Shown here: one piece after another, positions 7,324 through 8,901 of the stretch
Numbering within the stretch: the first letter of the stretch is position 1
How the letters are laid out: each line of letters begins with the position of its first letter
DNA from: Alphaproteobacteria bacterium
GTDB taxonomy: Bacteria > Pseudomonadota > Alphaproteobacteria > Rickettsiales > SXRF01
Direction of reading: 5' to 3'
Assembly (NCBI GenBank): GCA_019243895.1
Contig: JAFATP010000304.1
Span: 1-8,901, forward strand
DNA: 8,901 nt
Notes under the pieces: model-generated
Databases searched by the model: none
Told to the model about the DNA's origin: nothing
The model's input: the letters and a program-made list of their open reading frames with translations, nothing else
Position numbers and translations under genes: made by a program

Positions 7324-7764
7324 TTAATGAACCGTCGCGCAATCTGTTTCGGATTCGGGAAGGATCATCCTATCCAGCCGCATAGCGCGGCGATACATAT
7401 CCCGCGAGCGCTCCAACAATTCGCACATCGGCGGCGGCAACACTTGGTGCATGGCGGGAAGTTCTTTCAGGCAGATTTCACGGAAGCCCAACCGGAATTG
7501 CGTCACCGCATCGCTGCGGGAGATTTGACCGGCGGCTTCCGCTTTCCGTGCCAGCAGCCAGGCCATCACCGAAGAGATGCGCAGCGTCAGGCGGGAGACT
7601 TCTGCGGAGTAAACCAGCCGTTCAACCGGCGTAACATAATGCACCTCTCCGCCGGCGGTGGACAGGTATTCATGCGATTCAATCAACAGTTGCACGGTTT
7701 CGTCGAACATGCGCGATACGAACAAGGTCTGCGCCGGCACGGCTGGTTGGGGCGATGTCTGCAT
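7324..7764 (-). CDS. rcdA: DUF1465 / RcdA-family regulator of CtrA degradation
   Basis: This is a 146-residue helical protein of the DUF1465 family, which includes Caulobacter RcdA. RcdA works with CpdR and PopA as an adaptor delivering the cell-cycle regulator CtrA to the ClpXP protease. Family-like stretches are MFDETVQLLIESHEYL (19-34), LVYSAEVSRLTLRISSVMAWLLARKA (about 50-75) and the final helix LLERSRDMYRRAMRLDRM (116-133). I recall Caulobacter RcdA as somewhat longer, so this one has a short N-terminus and tail. The start is firm: AGGGAGGA (7768-7775 on the other strand) precedes the ATG by a few bases. The gene converges on addB with a 14-bp gap and diverges from addA across 75 bp. CtrA-type boxes lie in that region. 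Family membership is recognised from remembered motifs; the RcdA role is inferred from family and promoter context. Confidence 0.78.
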   Translation of the reverse strand: MQTSPQPAVPAQTLFVSRMFDETVQLLIESHEYLSTAGGEVHYVTPVERLVYSAEVSRLTLRISSVMAWLLARKAEAAGQISRSDAVTQFRLGFREICLKELPAMHQVLPPPMCELLERSRDMYRRAMRLDRMILPESETDCATVH

Positions 7765-7767
7765 TTT

Positions 7768-7775
7768 TCCTCCCT
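7768..7775 (-). promoter_or_regulatory. rcdA: Strong Shine-Dalgarno site for the rcdA-like gene
   Basis: Read on the minus strand this is AGGGAGGA, 3 bp before the ATG whose complement is at 7762-7764. The GGGAGG core is 4 bp from the ATG, close but acceptable. It confirms that the minus strand, not the overlapping plus-strand frame, is coding here. Confidence 0.7.
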
Positions 7776-7782
7776 TTTTCGG

Positions 7783-7811
7783 TTTTATACCTTACCATAA
7801 GCCGCCGGTAA
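7783..7811 (-). promoter_or_regulatory. Candidate rcdA promoter
   Basis: On the minus strand TATAAA (7788-7783) matches 5 of 6 bases of the -10 consensus. TTACCG (7811-7806) sits 17 bp upstream and matches the -35 consensus at only 3 of 6 bases. A weak -35 overlapped by a CtrA-like box is the usual layout of CtrA-activated promoters. Transcription would start near 7776, giving a leader of about 12 bases that just contains the ribosome site. Confidence 0.45.
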
Positions 7812-7812
7812 G
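7791..7812. repeat. Inverted repeat CTTACC-N10-GGTAAG in the divergent control region
   Basis: CTTACC (7791-7796) and GGTAAG (7807-7812) form a perfect 6-bp inverted repeat with a 10-bp centre. It overlaps the probable -35 region of rcdA and the degenerate CtrA-like box TTAC-N7-TTAT (7797-7811, minus strand). It could be a regulator dyad, part of the CtrA site, or chance. Confidence 0.4.
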
Positions 7813-7817
7813 AAATA

Positions 7818-7832
7818 TTAAGGTTTGGTTAA
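7818..7832 (-). promoter_or_regulatory. CtrA box TTAA-N7-TTAA between rcdA and addA
   Basis: The site is a perfect TTAA, seven bases, TTAA. Read toward rcdA it is TTAACCAAACCTTAA, whose first half (TTAACCAA) is one base from the Caulobacter half-site TTAACCAT. It ends 53 bp upstream of the rcdA ATG, and 7 bp before the addA ATG on the other side. In Caulobacter, rcdA was found as a CtrA-regulated gene, so both motif and location fit. Binding is inferred, not shown. Confidence 0.65.
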
Positions 7833-7839
7833 TACCACA

Positions 7840-8901
7840 ATGAAGGGGATTGGGAGCCATTCTTCGCAATCCCGGTTAACTGCCAGTAATCCTGATGTTT
7901 CAGCGTGGGTTAGGGCCAATGCCGGGGCAGGGAAAACCAGCCTGCTGGTGGCCCGCGTACTGCGCATGCTGCTGGCGGGTATTGCACCTTCTCGCATTCT
8001 TTGCCTCACTTATACCAAGGCGGCAGCGGCGGAAATGGAAGGGCGCATCCTGAACACCGCCTCGGCATGGGCGGTGGCGACCGAGGAGGAGCTGGCGGAA
8101 GCGTTACAAAGGCTGATGGGGAATGCGCCTCCGTCCGCAACGGCGCAGGCGCGCGCATTGTTCGCCTTGCTGGTGGATGCGCCGGATGAATTGCGCATCC
8201 AAACCATTCATGGCTTCTGCCAGAGCCTGCTTTCCCGGTTCCCGCTGGAGGCGGGGGTGGCGCCGCATATGGCGGTCATCGATGAGCGCAGCGCCGCCGA
8301 GTTATTGCAGGAAGCACTGCAACGCACATACGCTCTTGCCGCCGGTGGAGAGAATGCGGCGCTGGCGGATGCGATGCGCACGCTGGCGGCGCGTTTAAGC
8401 GACTGGTCTTTTCACGATCTGATGAAGGAGCTGGTCTGCGAGCGCCGCCGCTTGAGGCTGCTGTTACGCGATCCGCACCCGGCAGCGGCGCGTGCAAGCC
8501 TGTGCCGGGTGTTGGGGGTGAGTGCGGATGCCACGCATGAATCCCTGTTAGGCGAAACCTTTGCCTACACGCCGGCGCAGCGGGAATGCCTGGCCCAAGC
8601 AGCGGAATTATTGTCGCGCGGCAGCAAAATGGATATGCGCACTGGGCGAATGCTTGCAGACTGGCTTGCGCAGCCGGAAGCGTTGTCCGGCGCGCTGGAA
8701 GCGTATATTGCGTGCTTCGTGACACAGGAGGGAAAAAAGCGCGAGCAGCTCTTCACCGCCAAGGCATTCACCGATCAGGCGCACGCGCGGGCGGTGCTGG
8801 AGGAGCAGGAGCGCGTCCTGGCCTATCTTGAGCGCAAACGCGCCCTCGTCATTGCGGAGCTGAGCGGGCAGTTGATGGTGGCAGGGAATGCTTTGCTTGC
8901 C
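7840..8901 (+). CDS. addA: AddA, helicase-nuclease subunit of AddAB, 3'-partial
   Basis: This is the N-terminal 354 residues of AddA, a UvrD/SF1A helicase with a C-terminal nuclease that lies beyond the window. The frame is open to the right edge. Visible motifs are Q10 of the Q-motif region; Walker A ANAGAGKT (26-33, catalytic K32) after SAWV; motif Ia ILCLTYTKAAAAEM (53-66), the form typical of alphaproteobacterial AddA; and IQTIHGFC (120-127) followed by LLSRFPLEAGV. The full protein is usually about 1,150-1,200 residues, so roughly 30 percent is present. The ATG at 7840 sits 9 residues before Q10, as expected, and there is no other ATG or GTG nearby in frame. No good ribosome site precedes it; the nearest AAGG (7820-7823) is 16 bp away, inside the CtrA box region. 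A TTG at 7825 is a poorer alternative. Translation may be weak or leaderless. Confidence 0.95.
   Translation, partial: MKGIGSHSSQSRLTASNPDVSAWVRANAGAGKTSLLVARVLRMLLAGIAPSRILCLTYTKAAAAEMEGRILNTASAWAVATEEELAEALQRLMGNAPPSATAQARALFALLVDAPDELRIQTIHGFCQSLLSRFPLEAGVAPHMAVIDERSAAELLQEALQRTYALAAGGENAALADAMRTLAARLSDWSFHDLMKELVCERRRLRLLLRDPHPAAARASLCRVLGVSADATHESLLGETFAYTPAQRECLAQAAELLSRGSKMDMRTGRMLADWLAQPEALSGALEAYIACFVTQEGKKREQLFTAKAFTDQAHARAVLEEQERVLAYLERKRALVIAELSGQLMVAGNALLA

Noticed and set aside
7291..7800. 169-codon plus-strand frame across the rcdA-like gene
   Set aside because: It is antisense to a gene with recognisable family motifs and a strong ribosome site; the plus-strand translation shows no family likeness and is low in complexity.
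7876..7890. TTAA-N7-TAAT resembling another CtrA box
   Set aside because: The second half misses two of four key bases and it lies inside the addA coding region.
8276..8725. 149-codon minus-strand frame inside addA
   Set aside because: It is a shadow of the addA frame, Pro/Ser/Arg-rich, with no recognisable motif.

Overview
The window looks like a chromosomal segment of a moderately GC-rich alphaproteobacterium. Four things point there: an AddA/AddB pair of the alphaproteobacterial type, a DUF1465/RcdA-family gene (a CtrA-proteolysis adaptor known from this class), a matching CtrA-type box (TTAA-N7-TTAA) in front of it, and tandem VirB6-family genes in the style of Rickettsiales and relatives. 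I cannot name the genus.

Left half (1-4343, all + strand): three consecutive VirB6/TrbL-family polytopic membrane proteins of a type IV secretion system (T4SS). The first is open through the left edge, so its 5' end is missing. The first two overlap by ATGA, and the second and third are 3 bp apart, so they form one operon. The second and third each carry an N-terminal signal-like segment ending in AHA-Q, then a cysteine-rich exported segment, then the membrane domain. They are followed by a 51-residue lipoprotein gene (4188-4343) that resembles VirB7 in size, lipobox and position. No virB8-virB11 gene follows, which suggests the split T4SS gene order seen in Rickettsiales.

Right half (4385-8901): addB (+), complete, is followed by a convergent rcdA-like gene (-). 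A 75-bp divergent control region then leads to addA (+), which runs off the right edge. AddA (helicase-nuclease) and AddB (inactive helicase fold plus nuclease) together form the RecBCD-like machine that processes double-strand DNA ends. In many alphaproteobacteria addB and addA are adjacent; here an inverted rcdA lies between them.

The rcdA-addA intergenic region is the most interesting part. It holds a perfect TTAA-N7-TTAA CtrA box, a second degenerate copy centred 21 bp away, and a plausible rcdA promoter. This fits CtrA activating the gene for its own degradation adaptor. Because the perfect box ends 7 bp before the addA start codon, CtrA might also repress addA. No tRNA, rRNA, CRISPR array, insertion sequence or origin was seen, and no gene-free stretch exceeds 100 bp.
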